Positions 19,186-29,038 of a stretch of DNA of 64,000 bases are shown here, in pieces. This DNA comes from Sphaerotilus hippei (GTDB lineage Bacteria > Pseudomonadota > Gammaproteobacteria > Burkholderiales > Burkholderiaceae_C). Position 1 is the first letter of the stretch. Every line of letters starts with the position of its first letter. Below the pieces are notes generated by a model. It was not told the origin of the DNA, ran no database searches, and was given only the letters and a program-made list of their open reading frames with translations. The stretch covers positions 229,075 through 293,074 of the forward strand of contig NZ_QJJS01000003.1 of assembly GCF_003201595.1 (NCBI RefSeq), in the 5' to 3' direction. The position numbers and the translations under genes are program-made.

Positions 19186-20664
19186 TCAGACAGCGAACCA
19201 GTGTTCGCGCGCTTTCATGATCAGTGCCTTGGCATTCGCCTCGTCGACACCCGTCATCTCGGTCAGTTCGTCCACCGCCAGGTCCGCGAGGTCATCGCGG
19301 GTATGGACGCCACCTTCCGCCAGCGCCGCGATCAGTTCGGGCGTCAGGCCCTCCAGATCACGCAGGTCCTGAGAGACTTCTTCCGCCTCTTCTTCCTTGG
19401 CGATTTCCATCGTCAGGAGGACGTCCTTGGCACGATTGCGCAATTCTTGCACCGTCTCCTCATCGAAGGCGTCGATCTCCAGAATTTCCTGAAGCGGCAC
19501 ATAGGCCAGCTCTTCCAGACTGGCGAAACCTTCGGCGATCAGGATGTTGGCGACTTCCTCGTCCACGTCGAGCTTCTCGACGAAGAGCTTGCGGATGCCG
19601 TCGGACTCCTGAGCCTCCTTGGCGGCCGACTCCTCGGCCGTCATGATGTTGATGCGCCAGCCCGTGAGGTCCGAGGCCAGGCGCACGTTCTGCCCGCCAC
19701 GTCCGATGGCGATCGCGAGGTTCTCCTCGTCGACCACCACGTCCATCGCGTGCTTCTCTTCGTCGACCACGATCGACTGGACATTGGCCGGCGCCAGGGC
19801 GCCGATCACGAACTGGGCCGGATCCTCCGACCACAGCACGATGTCCACCCGCTCGCCGGCGAGTTCATTGGTGACCGCGTTGACACGCGAGCCACGCACC
19901 CCGACGCAGGTGCCGATGGGGTCGACCCGCTTGTCGTAGGAGACCACGGCGATCTTGGCGCGCGAACCCGGATCCCGGGCGCAGGTCTTGATCTCCAGCA
20001 GGCCCTGCTCGATCTCGGGCACTTCCTGGCGGAAGAGCTCGATCATGAACGACGGCGCGGAGCGCGACAGCAGGATCTGGGGGCCGCGCAGGGTCGAGTC
20101 GATCTCGACCATCATGGCCCGCACCCGGTCGCCGCTGCGCAGGTTTTCCTTGGGGATCAGCTCGCTGCGACGCAGACGACCCTCGACCCGGCCACTCTCG
20201 ATGATCAGGTCACCCTTGTCCAGGCGCTTGACCGTGCCGTTGAAGATCTTCTCGCCGCGCGACAGGAAGTCGTTGAGCAGCTGCTCGCGCTCGGCGTCAC
20301 GGATCTTCTGCAGGATCACCTGCTTGGCCGCCTGGGCACCGATGCGACCGATCGGCACCGACTCCACCGGCTCCTCGAGGTAGTCGCCCACCTCGATGTC
20401 GTCGATCTGTTCCTTGGCTTCGAAGTGCAGGATCTCCGCCTCGGCTTCCTGCAGACCGGCCTCGTCCGGCACGACGTGCCAGCGGCGGAAGGTCTCGTAC
20501 ACGCCGGTGTCGCGGTCGATGGCGACACGGATGTCGACTTCGCCTTCGTACAGCTTCTTGGTGGCCGAGGCCAGCGCCAGTTCGACGGCGCCGAACACCA
20601 CGTCACGCTCGACGTTCTTCTCACGCGAAATCGCGTCCACCAGCATCAACAGTTCGCGGTTCAT
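19186..20664 (-). CDS. nusA: Transcription termination/antitermination factor NusA
   Basis: Binds RNA polymerase and nascent RNA, promoting pausing, termination or antitermination. The 492 residues show an N-terminal polymerase-binding domain, an S1 domain (about 135-200), two KH domains ([15 protein letters not shown] and [18 protein letters not shown]) and two acidic C-terminal helix-hairpin-helix repeats, the second ending [21 protein letters not shown]. The ATG at 20664 overlaps the rimP stop by four bases, so the two are translationally coupled. Confidence 0.97.
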   Translation of the reverse strand: MNRELLMLVDAISREKNVERDVVFGAVELALASATKKLYEGEVDIRVAIDRDTGVYETFRRWHVVPDEAGLQEAEAEILHFEAKEQIDDIEVGDYLEEPVESVPIGRIGAQAAKQVILQKIRDAEREQLLNDFLSRGEKIFNGTVKRLDKGDLIIESGRVEGRLRRSELIPKENLRSGDRVRAMMVEIDSTLRGPQILLSRSAPSFMIELFRQEVPEIEQGLLEIKTCARDPGSRAKIAVVSYDKRVDPIGTCVGVRGSRVNAVTNELAGERVDIVLWSEDPAQFVIGALAPANVQSIVVDEEKHAMDVVVDEENLAIAIGRGGQNVRLASDLTGWRINIMTAEESAAKEAQESDGIRKLFVEKLDVDEEVANILIAEGFASLEELAYVPLQEILEIDAFDEETVQELRNRAKDVLLTMEIAKEEEAEEVSQDLRDLEGLTPELIAALAEGGVHTRDDLADLAVDELTEMTGVDEANAKALIMKAREHWFAV

Positions 20665-21233
20665 TCTTCGTGACCTCCGGATTCCTGAGTCTTGTCGGCC
20701 GCGTCTTCCCCGGCGTTCTTGCGTTTCTTCTTGAAGTCCACCAAGGGCACCAGACGGGCCTCACGGATCTCCTCGATCGTGAAGCCGAGCACCTTGTCTT
20801 CCTTGCCGTCCTGGAACACCAGCTCGAAGGAATCGGCCTGCGGCGCCGCCTCGCTGTCGGCGGCCGGCTCGGCCAGGCGCAGCAGTCCGCGGTATTTCTT
20901 GCGTCCCTGGAAGACGACCTTGAGCGTCAGGTCGATCTCGGAGCCGGCGAAGCGGCGGAAATCCGCCGCCTTGCGCAGGGGTCGATCCAGACCCGGCGAG
21001 GACACCTCGAGCCGGCCGTAATCGACGTTGGCCACTTCCAGCACCAGTTGCAGCTGGCGCGTCACCAGTTCGCAGTCGTCGACGGTGATGAACTCGCCGG
21101 GACCGCTGGGATAGACCCTCTCAGGCACCCGATCGATGAAAACGCCGAGCAAGCCACCCGGACTGCGCCCGCAATCGACGAGCTCGTAGCCCATCCCGGT
21201 CACTGTCTTCTCAACGGCTTGCTGCCAACTCAT
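20661..21233 (-). CDS. rimP: Ribosome maturation factor RimP
   Basis: A factor for 30S maturation, first gene of the rimP-nusA-infB block. The start was set at ATG 21233 ([20 protein letters not shown]), which matches the family N-terminus; a longer frame upstream adds no family-like sequence. Family motifs include [10 protein letters not shown] and [17 protein letters not shown]. The 190 residues are slightly longer than in Escherichia coli because of a Lys-rich C-terminal tail with an Ala/Glu insert. Its stop overlaps the nusA start. Confidence 0.95.
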   Translation of the reverse strand: MSWQQAVEKTVTGMGYELVDCGRSPGGLLGVFIDRVPERVYPSGPGEFITVDDCELVTRQLQLVLEVANVDYGRLEVSSPGLDRPLRKAADFRRFAGSEIDLTLKVVFQGRKKYRGLLRLAEPAADSEAAPQADSFELVFQDGKEDKVLGFTIEEIREARLVPLVDFKKKRKNAGEDAADKTQESGGHEE

Positions 21234-21632
21234 CGATGCGATTTTCCTGTTCAGTTCAAGACCATTCAGCCGCGCCATCAACAACAACGGCAGCCCAGGC
21301 GAGCGCCCGACGCGCACTCCACCCACAGATGGAGCACCGCATCAGGCACAGAAGCCGGCTGCCGCACTTGATATTCTGACCTCACCACCCGCGATTTCCA
21401 GCCTTCAAAGCCGGGTCACGAGCATGAAGCAAAAAAGTGAATGAAACGTTTATTCACTTGAAGCGACTTAGCGAATTCGAGATTATCACCCAGAAAGCAG
21501 TCTGCAGCAAGGGGCGACTCGACCCGGCCCACCGGACCCGCCTGGCAGGCGGGGCTGCACGAGGGGTGGACGGAACCCGGGCGGCGCGTGAGACAATCCA
21601 CGACTTCCTCAGTTCCCCGAACCGGAGACTTC
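21234..21632. other. 399-base divergent intergenic region between rimP and fabI
   Basis: This gap must hold the promoters of the leftward rimP operon and the rightward fabI gene. It contains an AT-rich core (about 21425-21490) with a near-perfect palindrome and a sigma70-like promoter for fabI, both listed separately. No tRNA gene (the metY seen before rimP in enterobacteria) and no convincing open frame were found. Confidence 0.6.
21435..21486 (+). promoter_or_regulatory. Palindromic operator overlapping a fabI promoter
   Basis: The palindrome AAGTGAAT-GAAACGTTT-ATTCACTT occupies 21435-21459 (8-bp arms and a nearly symmetric AAACGTTT centre). It overlaps a -35 box TTGAAG (21458-21463). A 17-base spacer and a -10 GATTAT (21481-21486) follow. 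The arrangement suits a dimeric repressor acting on fabI. The resemblance to operators of fatty-acid regulators with TGAATGA half-sites is from memory. Confidence 0.5.
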
Positions 21633-22430
21633 ATGGGTTTTCTCGCCGGCAAACGCCTTCTGATCACCGGCCTGCTTTCGAATCGTTCGATCGCATATGG
21701 CATTGCCCGCGCCTGCAAGCGCGAGGGCGCCGAGCTCGCCTTCAGCTATGTGGGCGAACGCTTCAAGGACCGCATCACCGATTTTGCTGCCGAGTTCGAC
21801 TCCAGCCTGGTCTTCGACTGTGACGTCGGTGACGACGCCCAGATCGAGCGCCTGTTCAGTGACCTCGGCCAGGTCTGGACCGACGGCTTCGACGGCTTCG
21901 TGCACTCGATCGGCTTCGCCCCGCGCGAGGCGATCGCCGGTGACTTCCTCGACGGCCTGAGCCGCGAGTCCTTCCGCATCGCCCACGACATCTCGGCCTA
22001 CAGCTTCCCGGCACTGGCCAAGGCCGCCCTGCCGCAGCTGCGCAGCAATGCCTCGCTGCTGACGCTGAGCTACCTGGGCGCCATGCGCTTCGTGCCGAAC
22101 TACAACACGATGGGCCTGGCCAAGGCCTCGCTCGAGGCCAGCGTGCGTTATCTCGCCGCCAACCTCGGCCCGCGCGGCATCCGCGTCAACGGCATCTCGG
22201 CCGGCCCGATCCGCACGCTGGCGGCCAGCGGCATCAAGGACTTCGGCAAGCTGCTCAACCTGTTCGCGCAGAACGCGCCGCTGCGCCGCACGGTCACCAT
22301 CGAGGACGTTGGCAACGTGGCCGCGTTCCTGCTGTCGGACCTGGCCGCGGGCATGACCTCGGAGATCACCTACGTCGACGGCGGCTTCAGCCACGTGATG
22401 GTGGGTCAGACCCCGGGCGAGTCGGACTGA
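21633..22430 (+). CDS. fabI: Enoyl-[acyl-carrier-protein] reductase (NADH) FabI
   Basis: Catalyses the last step of each fatty-acid elongation cycle, reducing enoyl-ACP. The 265-residue short-chain-dehydrogenase fold has the FabI-type nucleotide motif [13 protein letters not shown], the SIGFAP segment and the active-site Tyr-Lys pair in NYNTMGLAK. The C-terminal [10 protein letters not shown] closes the fold. The ATG at 21633 ([13 protein letters not shown]) is chosen over an upstream in-frame start because the family begins here. The gene has its own long leader and an operator-like palindrome upstream. Confidence 0.96.
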   Translation: MGFLAGKRLLITGLLSNRSIAYGIARACKREGAELAFSYVGERFKDRITDFAAEFDSSLVFDCDVGDDAQIERLFSDLGQVWTDGFDGFVHSIGFAPREAIAGDFLDGLSRESFRIAHDISAYSFPALAKAALPQLRSNASLLTLSYLGAMRFVPNYNTMGLAKASLEASVRYLAANLGPRGIRVNGISAGPIRTLAASGIKDFGKLLNLFAQNAPLRRTVTIEDVGNVAAFLLSDLAAGMTSEITYVDGGFSHVMVGQTPGESD

Positions 22431-22441
22431 GCTCGAGGGCC

Positions 22442-23152
22442 ATGACGCCACCAGTCATGCGCGCCCTGCTCGCCGAGGACGATGCGCTGCTGGCCGACGC
22501 GCTGTCGGCCAATCTGCAGTCGGCGGGCTTCGAGGTCGAGGTGGCCACCAACGGGGCGGTGGCCGAATACCTGCTGACCCGCCAGCCCTTCGATGTCGGC
22601 ATCATCGACCTGGGCCTGCCGCTGGTCGACGGCCTGTCCGTCATCCAGCGGGTCCGCGCGGCCCAGCAGACCCTTCCGCTGCTGATCCTGACGGCACTGG
22701 ACGGCCTGGAGAACCGGGTCGCCGGCCTGAACGCGGGGGCCGACGACTACCTGACCAAGCCCTTCGACTTCCCGGAGCTCGAAGCCCGCATCCGGGCGGT
22801 GCTGCGCCGCACCCACGGACCGGGCGGCACGACCGCCAGCGCCTCGATGGCGGCAGCGATGACCGTGGGCCAGTTGCAGTTCGACCGCGACACCCGCCGC
22901 GCCACCGTGGCGGGCCAGCCCGTCGACCTGTCGCCCCGCGAGTGGCTGCTGCTCGACCTGCTGCTGACCCAGCGCCGCAAGGTCATCACCAAGGAGCAGA
23001 TCGCCCAGGCCTGGTCGACCGAGGTCTCCGAGAGTGGCGGCCCCAGCTCGCTGGAGGTCTACATCCACCGCCTGAGGCGCAAGCTCGAGGGCTCCGGCGT
23101 GGGCATCCGCACCGTGCGCGGCCTGGGCTACCTGCTCGAGTCGCAGGACTGA
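22442..23152 (+). CDS. OmpR/TctD-family response regulator
   Basis: A 236-residue two-component regulator with an N-terminal receiver domain and a C-terminal winged-helix DNA-binding domain. The acidic pair is EDD at 12-14, the phosphorylated Asp56 is in IIDLGLP, and KPFD carries the conserved lysine. The DNA-binding domain has SPREWLLLDLLL and YIHRLRRKLEG before the closing VRGLGYLL. It is followed 22 bases later by its kinase. The glucose-type ABC transporter starts 104 bases after the kinase, so regulation of that uptake operon is likely, like GltR/GtrS in pseudomonads though with a different kinase type. Confidence 0.93.
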   Translation: MTPPVMRALLAEDDALLADALSANLQSAGFEVEVATNGAVAEYLLTRQPFDVGIIDLGLPLVDGLSVIQRVRAAQQTLPLLILTALDGLENRVAGLNAGADDYLTKPFDFPELEARIRAVLRRTHGPGGTTASASMAAAMTVGQLQFDRDTRRATVAGQPVDLSPREWLLLDLLLTQRRKVITKEQIAQAWSTEVSESGGPSSLEVYIHRLRRKLEGSGVGIRTVRGLGYLLESQD

Positions 23153-23174
23153 GCGCACGTCGGCACCGGCTCGC

Positions 23175-24620
23175 ATGGACCGCGCCATCGTCAGCGGCGG
23201 ATCGCTGCGCCGCCAGCTGCTGACCTGGCTGCTGCTGCCCCAGCTCGTGCTGTGGTTCGCGGCGGCCACGGTCAGCTACAACGTCGCGCTGAGCTACGCC
23301 CACCAGGCCAATGACCGCAGCCTCTACATGCTGGCCCGGGCGCTGGCCCGGCAGGTCAAGCCCATCGGCAGCGGCCTGCTGATCGACTTTCCGCGCGCGG
23401 CCCAGGACATCATCGAGACCGATCCGGACGATCAGGTCTACTACACCGTCAGCTCCCCGCCGGGGCAGTTCATCCTCGGCAACCACAAGCTCTCCGGCCC
23501 GCCCGCCGGCTCGCCGCTGCGCGATGACCGGCCCACCTTCTACGACGGCGCCGTCATCGCCCGCGATGGCGTGTCGATCCCGGTCCGCGTGGGCGCGATC
23601 GCGCTGGCCTGGGGCGAGGCCGGCAACCAGCAGACCATGATGGTGCAGGTCGCCAAGAGCCGCATCAGCCGCGAGGCCCTGGCCTCGGGCATCCTGCTCG
23701 ACACGGTGCTGCCGCTGTCGGTGCTGATGCTGATGATGTCGGCGCTGGTCTGGGCGGGGGTGCGCAACGGTCTGGCGCCGCTGACCCGGCTGCGCGATGC
23801 GGTCGGCGGGCGAGCGCCCAACAACCTCGCTCCCATCGAGCTCAAGGCCGCGCCGGAGGAGGTCCGTGACCTGGCCGTGGCCCTCAACAGCCTGCTGCTG
23901 TCGGTGCACGAGAACGTCGTGGTGCAGCGGCGTTTCATCAGCGACGCCGCCCACCAGCTGCGCACCCCGCTGGCCGGCCTGAAAGGCCAGACCGAACTGG
24001 CGCTGAAGGAGGCCGGCGACCCGCTGCTGCGCGCCCGGCTGGAGCGGGTCAACGAAAGCGCGACCCGCAGCGTGCACCTGGTCACCCAGCTGCTCACGCT
24101 GGCGCGGGCCGAACCCGAGTCGGTCTCGGCGGTCGGGCGCAGCTGCTTCGACCTGCGCCGCATGGTGCACGAGCTGACCGCCGAACTGGTGCCGCGTGCG
24201 CTCGGCCAGGGCGTGGACCTGGGACTGGACGAGGCCGACGGCGACGACGAGACTGCCCTGCCCGTCGAAGGCCAGGCGCTGCTGATCCGCGAGGCGGTCA
24301 TCAACCTGATCGACAACGCCATCCGCTACGCCGGGCGCCACAGCGAGGTGACGGTGCGGGTGCATGCCGGCGGCCCCGGCCTGGCCGTCGTCGAGGTCGA
24401 CGACAACGGGCCGGGCCTGCCCGCCGAGCTGCACGAGCGGGTGTTCGAGCGCTTCTTCCGCGCCACGCACGACAGCAGCGGCTGCGGCCTGGGGCTGGCC
24501 ATCGTGCGCGAGATCGTCGAGCGCCACCGCGGTCGCACCGAGCTGGAGAGCCTGAAACCGCGCGGACTGCGCGCGCGCATCGTGCTGCCGCTGTCGAGCC
24601 GGCCGGCGGCCACCCCTTGA
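23175..24620 (+). CDS. Sensor histidine kinase, TctE-like
   Basis: A 481-residue inner-membrane kinase. A first membrane helix at about 14-36 and a second at about 175-197 flank a periplasmic sensor of the 2CSK_N type. Then come a HAMP-like linker, the H-box FISDAAHQLRTPL with His260, the N-box EAVINLIDNAIRY and the G boxes DNGPGLP and GCGLGLAIV. It pairs with the preceding regulator. The signal is unknown; the next genes encode a sugar-binding protein and permeases, which suggests a sugar or its uptake state. Confidence 0.93.
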   Translation: MDRAIVSGGSLRRQLLTWLLLPQLVLWFAAATVSYNVALSYAHQANDRSLYMLARALARQVKPIGSGLLIDFPRAAQDIIETDPDDQVYYTVSSPPGQFILGNHKLSGPPAGSPLRDDRPTFYDGAVIARDGVSIPVRVGAIALAWGEAGNQQTMMVQVAKSRISREALASGILLDTVLPLSVLMLMMSALVWAGVRNGLAPLTRLRDAVGGRAPNNLAPIELKAAPEEVRDLAVALNSLLLSVHENVVVQRRFISDAAHQLRTPLAGLKGQTELALKEAGDPLLRARLERVNESATRSVHLVTQLLTLARAEPESVSAVGRSCFDLRRMVHELTAELVPRALGQGVDLGLDEADGDDETALPVEGQALLIREAVINLIDNAIRYAGRHSEVTVRVHAGGPGLAVVEVDDNGPGLPAELHERVFERFFRATHDSSGCGLGLAIVREIVERHRGRTELESLKPRGLRARIVLPLSSRPAATP

Positions 24621-24644
24621 CCCGGGGGATTGGGGATTTCACCT

Positions 24645-24671
24645 ATCGTTAAGCTATTAATGCATCGTTAA
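24645..24671 (+). promoter_or_regulatory. Direct repeats upstream of gtsA
   Basis: Two exact ATCGTTAA copies (24645-24652 and 24664-24671), 19 bases apart start to start, stand in an AT-rich patch of the 104-base gap before the sugar-binding protein gene. Direct repeats on one face of the helix are typical binding sites for OmpR-family regulators, so this may be the target of the regulator at 22442-23152. Confidence 0.45.
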
Positions 24672-24724
24672 TCTTCGGTCACCGTCACCAACAGAGGTGG
24701 CGACTTCACCACAACGGAGACCCG

Positions 24725-25999
24725 ATGAACACGATGCAAAAAGCCCCTGCCGCACGCTTTGCCCGCCACCTGATCGCCGCTGCCGCCCTGGTCGGCTTCG
24801 CAGGCCTGAGCGTTGCCGGTGAAGTCGAGGTGCTGCACTGGTGGACGGCCGGCGGCGAAGCCAAGGCCGCCAGCGCCCTGAAGGCCACGCTGCAGGCCAA
24901 GGGCCACACGTGGAAGGACTTTGCCGTGGCCGGCGGTGGCGGTGACTCGGCCATGACCGTGCTGAAGTCGCGCGTGGTCTCGGGCAACGCCCCGGCCGCC
25001 GCCCAGATCAAGGGCCCGTCGCTGCAGGAATGGGCGGCCGAGGGCGTGCTGGCCAACATCGACGACGTGGCCAAGGCCGAGAAGTGGGACAGCCTGCTGC
25101 CGCCGGTGGTCGCCAACGTCATGAAGTACAAGGGCAACTACGTCGCCGTGCCGGTCAACGTGCACCGCGTGAACTGGCTGTGGGCCAACCCGGAGGCCTT
25201 CAAGAAGGCCGGCGCCAAGGTGCCGGCGACGTGGGACGAGTTCTTTGCCGCCGCCGAGAAGCTGAAGGCCGCGGGCATCATCCCGATCGCCCACGGTGGC
25301 CAGAACTGGCAGGACTTCACCACGTTCGAGGCGGTCGCGCTGGGCGTGGGCGGCACCGAGTTCTACAAGAAGGCGCTGGTGCAGCTGGACCAGGGCACGC
25401 TCAAGAGCCCGACGATGGAAAAGGTCCTGACCACCTTCAAGAAGGTCAAGGACTACACCGACAAGAACGCCCCGGGCCGCGACTGGAACCTGGCCACCGC
25501 GATGGTGATCAAGGGCGAGGCCGGCATGCAGATCATGGGTGACTGGGCCAAGGGCGAGTTCATCGCCGCCGGCAAGGTCCCGGGCAAGGACTTCACCTGC
25601 GCCGCCGCTCCGGGCACGGCCAAGGCCTTCACCTTCAACGTCGACTCGTTCGCGATGTTCAAGGTCAAGGGCGATGACAAGGTCAAGGCCCAGAAGGACC
25701 TGGCCGCGGCCATCATGTCGCCGGACTTCCAGGAAGTGTTCAACCTGAACAAGGGCTCGATCCCGGTGCGCCTGAACATGAAGATGGACAAGTTCGACGA
25801 CTGCGCCAAGCTGAGCTCGAACGACTTCGTCGCCACCGCCAAGAGCGGCTCGCTGGTGCCGTCGATCGCCCACGGCATGGCGGTGTCCTCGTCGGCCGAA
25901 GGCGCGATCAAGGATGTGGTCAGCCAGTTCTGGAACAGCGACAAGATGAGCGCTGCCGATGCGATGAACAAGATCGCCGCCGCCGCCAAGATGAAGTAA
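24725..25999 (+). CDS. gtsA: Sugar ABC transporter, periplasmic binding protein (glucose/mannose type)
   Basis: A 424-residue extracellular family-1 solute-binding protein. Signal peptide: a basic start then AAAALVGFAGLSVAG (cleavage near residue 34). The mature protein opens EVEVLHWWTAGGEAKA, the pattern of GtsA-type glucose/mannose binders, with aromatic residues in VNVHRVNWLWANP and MQIMGDWAKGEF. An intrinsic terminator immediately follows and should leave this message more abundant than the permease message. Binding of glucose is inferred from family and from the glucokinase gene downstream. Confidence 0.88.
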   Translation: MNTMQKAPAARFARHLIAAAALVGFAGLSVAGEVEVLHWWTAGGEAKAASALKATLQAKGHTWKDFAVAGGGGDSAMTVLKSRVVSGNAPAAAQIKGPSLQEWAAEGVLANIDDVAKAEKWDSLLPPVVANVMKYKGNYVAVPVNVHRVNWLWANPEAFKKAGAKVPATWDEFFAAAEKLKAAGIIPIAHGGQNWQDFTTFEAVALGVGGTEFYKKALVQLDQGTLKSPTMEKVLTTFKKVKDYTDKNAPGRDWNLATAMVIKGEAGMQIMGDWAKGEFIAAGKVPGKDFTCAAAPGTAKAFTFNVDSFAMFKVKGDDKVKAQKDLAAAIMSPDFQEVFNLNKGSIPVRLNMKMDKFDDCAKLSSNDFVATAKSGSLVPSIAHGMAVSSSAEGAIKDVVSQFWNSDKMSAADAMNKIAAAAKMK

Positions 26000-26015
26000 G
26001 GCGCTTGCGCACCAC

Positions 26016-26050
26016 AGCCCCCTGGCCACGCGCGCGGGGGGCTTTTTTTT
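26016..26050 (+). terminator. Intrinsic terminator/attenuator between gtsA and gtsB
   Basis: The hairpin AGCCCCC/GGGGGCT with a loop containing CACGCGCG (26016-26043) is followed by eight T residues (26043-26050). It lies inside the operon, 17 bases before gtsB, so it should cut transcription after the binding-protein gene and let a fraction read through. Confidence 0.75.
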
Positions 26051-26066
26051 GAGAAACCGACCGCCC

Positions 26067-26951
26067 ATGGCCACCTCCCCCACTGCTCGCAGACTGGACC
26101 ACTGGCTGCCACGCCTCGTGCTGGCGCCCAGTTTCCTGATCTCGTTCCTCTTCATCTACGGCCTGATCGCCTGGAACGGCTACCTGTCGGTCTCGGCCTC
26201 GCGCCTGCTGCCGAACTACGAGTTCGTCGGACTGGCCCAGTACGAGATCCTCTTCGAGAGCGAGCGCTGGATGGTGGCGCTGAAGAACCTGGGCATCTTC
26301 AGCGTGCTGTTCATCGGCGTGGGCATGGCCGTGGGCCTGCTGCTGGCCATCCTGCTGGACCAGAAGATCCGGGCCGAAGGGGTGCTGCGCACGATCTACC
26401 TCTACCCGATGGCGCTGAGCTTCATCGTCACCGGCACGGCCTGGAAGTGGATCCTCAACCCGGGCCTGGGCATCGAGCACGTGGTGCAGTCCTGGGGCTT
26501 CGAGAGCTTCACCTTCGGCTGGCTGGTCGACCCGGACCTGGCGATCTACACCGTGGTCATCGCCGGGGTCTGGCAGAGCGCGGGCTTCGTGATGGCGCTG
26601 TTCCTGGCCGGCCTGCGCGGCATCGACGAGTCCATCATCAAGGCCGCCCAGGTCGATGGCGCGAGCCTGCCGCGCATCTACTGGCGCATCCTGATCCCCA
26701 GCCTGCGCCCGGTGTTCTTCAGCACGCTGATGGTGCTGGCCCACATCGCGATCAAGAGCTTCGACCTCGTCATGGCGCTGACCGCCGGCGGCCCGGGCTA
26801 CGCCACGGACGTGCCGGCCACGTTCATGTACTCGATGGCCTTCACCCGCGGCCAGATCGGCCTGGGCGCGGCCTCGGCCACCGTGATGCTGGCGACCATC
26901 GCCGCCATCGTCGTGCCCTACCTCTACAGCGAACTGCGCTCGCGCAAGTGA
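26067..26951 (+). CDS. gtsB: Sugar ABC transporter permease, MalF-like
   Basis: A 294-residue inner-membrane permease with about six helices, beginning LVLAPSFLISFLFIYGLIAW. The EAA loop contacting the ATPase is visible at DESIIKAAQVDGASLPRIYW (20 residues). The ATG at 26067 follows the internal terminator; a TTG further upstream lies inside the terminator T-run and was not used. It works with gtsC as a heterodimeric channel for the binding protein at 24725-25999. Confidence 0.93.
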   Translation: MATSPTARRLDHWLPRLVLAPSFLISFLFIYGLIAWNGYLSVSASRLLPNYEFVGLAQYEILFESERWMVALKNLGIFSVLFIGVGMAVGLLLAILLDQKIRAEGVLRTIYLYPMALSFIVTGTAWKWILNPGLGIEHVVQSWGFESFTFGWLVDPDLAIYTVVIAGVWQSAGFVMALFLAGLRGIDESIIKAAQVDGASLPRIYWRILIPSLRPVFFSTLMVLAHIAIKSFDLVMALTAGGPGYATDVPATFMYSMAFTRGQIGLGAASATVMLATIAAIVVPYLYSELRSRK

Positions 26952-26970
26952 TGCGGCACCCGAGAACGTC

Positions 26971-27819
26971 ATGAAAACCCTGCACCGATTCATCATCTGG
27001 AGCCTGCTGCTCCTGTTCGCGGCCTTCTTCCTGCTGCCGCTCTACGTGATGCTGGCCACGTCGCTCAAGGACATGGCCGACATCCGCAACGGCAACCTGC
27101 TGTCGCTGCCCAGCGCGCTCAACTTCGACGCCTGGGGCAAGGCCTGGTCGACCTCGTGCACCGGCACCGACTGCAGCGGCCTGAAGCCCTACTTCTTCAA
27201 CTCGCTGATCATGATCGTGCCGGCGGTGGCGATCTCGACCACGCTGGGCGCGCTCAACGGCTACGTGCTGACCAAGTGGCGCTTCAAGGGCAGCGAGCTG
27301 CTGTTCTCGCTGATGCTGTTCGGCGTGTTCATGCCGCTGCAGGTCGTGCTGCTGCCGATGTCGCAGGTGCTGGGCTGGATCGGCCTGTCGGACTCGGTCT
27401 GGGGCCTGGTCTGCGTGCACGTGCTGATGGGCCTGGCCTCGACCACGCTGTTCTTCCGCAACTACTACATCGGCCTGCCCGACGAGCTGATCAAGGCGGC
27501 GATGCTCGACGGTGCCGGCTTCTTCCGCATCTTCTGGCGCATCGTGCTGCCGCTGTCCACGCCCATCCTGGTCGTCACGCTGATCTGGCAGTTCACCAAC
27601 ATCTGGAACGACTTCCTGTTCGGCGTGGTGTTCTCGGGCGCCGACTCCAAGCCGATCACGGTGGGCCTGAACAACCTGGCCAACACCTCGAGTTCGGTCA
27701 AGGAATACAACGTCGACATGGCCGCCGCCATGATCGCGGCGCTGCCGACGCTCGCGGTCTACGTGCTGGCCGGCAAGTACTTCGTGCGCGGGCTGACCGC
27801 CGGCGCGGTCAAGGGTTAA
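26971..27819 (+). CDS. gtsC: Sugar ABC transporter permease, MalG-like
   Basis: A 282-residue partner permease with about six helices; the first is FIIWSLLLLFAAFFLLPLYV. The EAA loop reads LPDELIKAAMLDGAGFFRIF (20 residues). A soluble insert with two cysteines (STSCTGTDCSGLKP) between helices 1 and 2 may be periplasmic and disulfide-bonded. It starts 19 bases after gtsB and is followed 24 bases later by the ATPase gene. Confidence 0.93.
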   Translation: MKTLHRFIIWSLLLLFAAFFLLPLYVMLATSLKDMADIRNGNLLSLPSALNFDAWGKAWSTSCTGTDCSGLKPYFFNSLIMIVPAVAISTTLGALNGYVLTKWRFKGSELLFSLMLFGVFMPLQVVLLPMSQVLGWIGLSDSVWGLVCVHVLMGLASTTLFFRNYYIGLPDELIKAAMLDGAGFFRIFWRIVLPLSTPILVVTLIWQFTNIWNDFLFGVVFSGADSKPITVGLNNLANTSSSVKEYNVDMAAAMIAALPTLAVYVLAGKYFVRGLTAGAVKG

Positions 27820-27843
27820 GAGCAAGAGACTACAGAGGCCATC

Positions 27844-28914
<1,071 letters not shown>

Positions 28915-29038
28915 AACCCCCCTGATACCCGAGCAAGGCGCTAGGATGCCGCGGTGTGCGTGAAAACGCATGCGCTGCGCCCCTGGCGCCTTTTTTGCGT
29001 CGAGCGATCACACCGAGCTACTTTCTGCCTTCCCCTTC

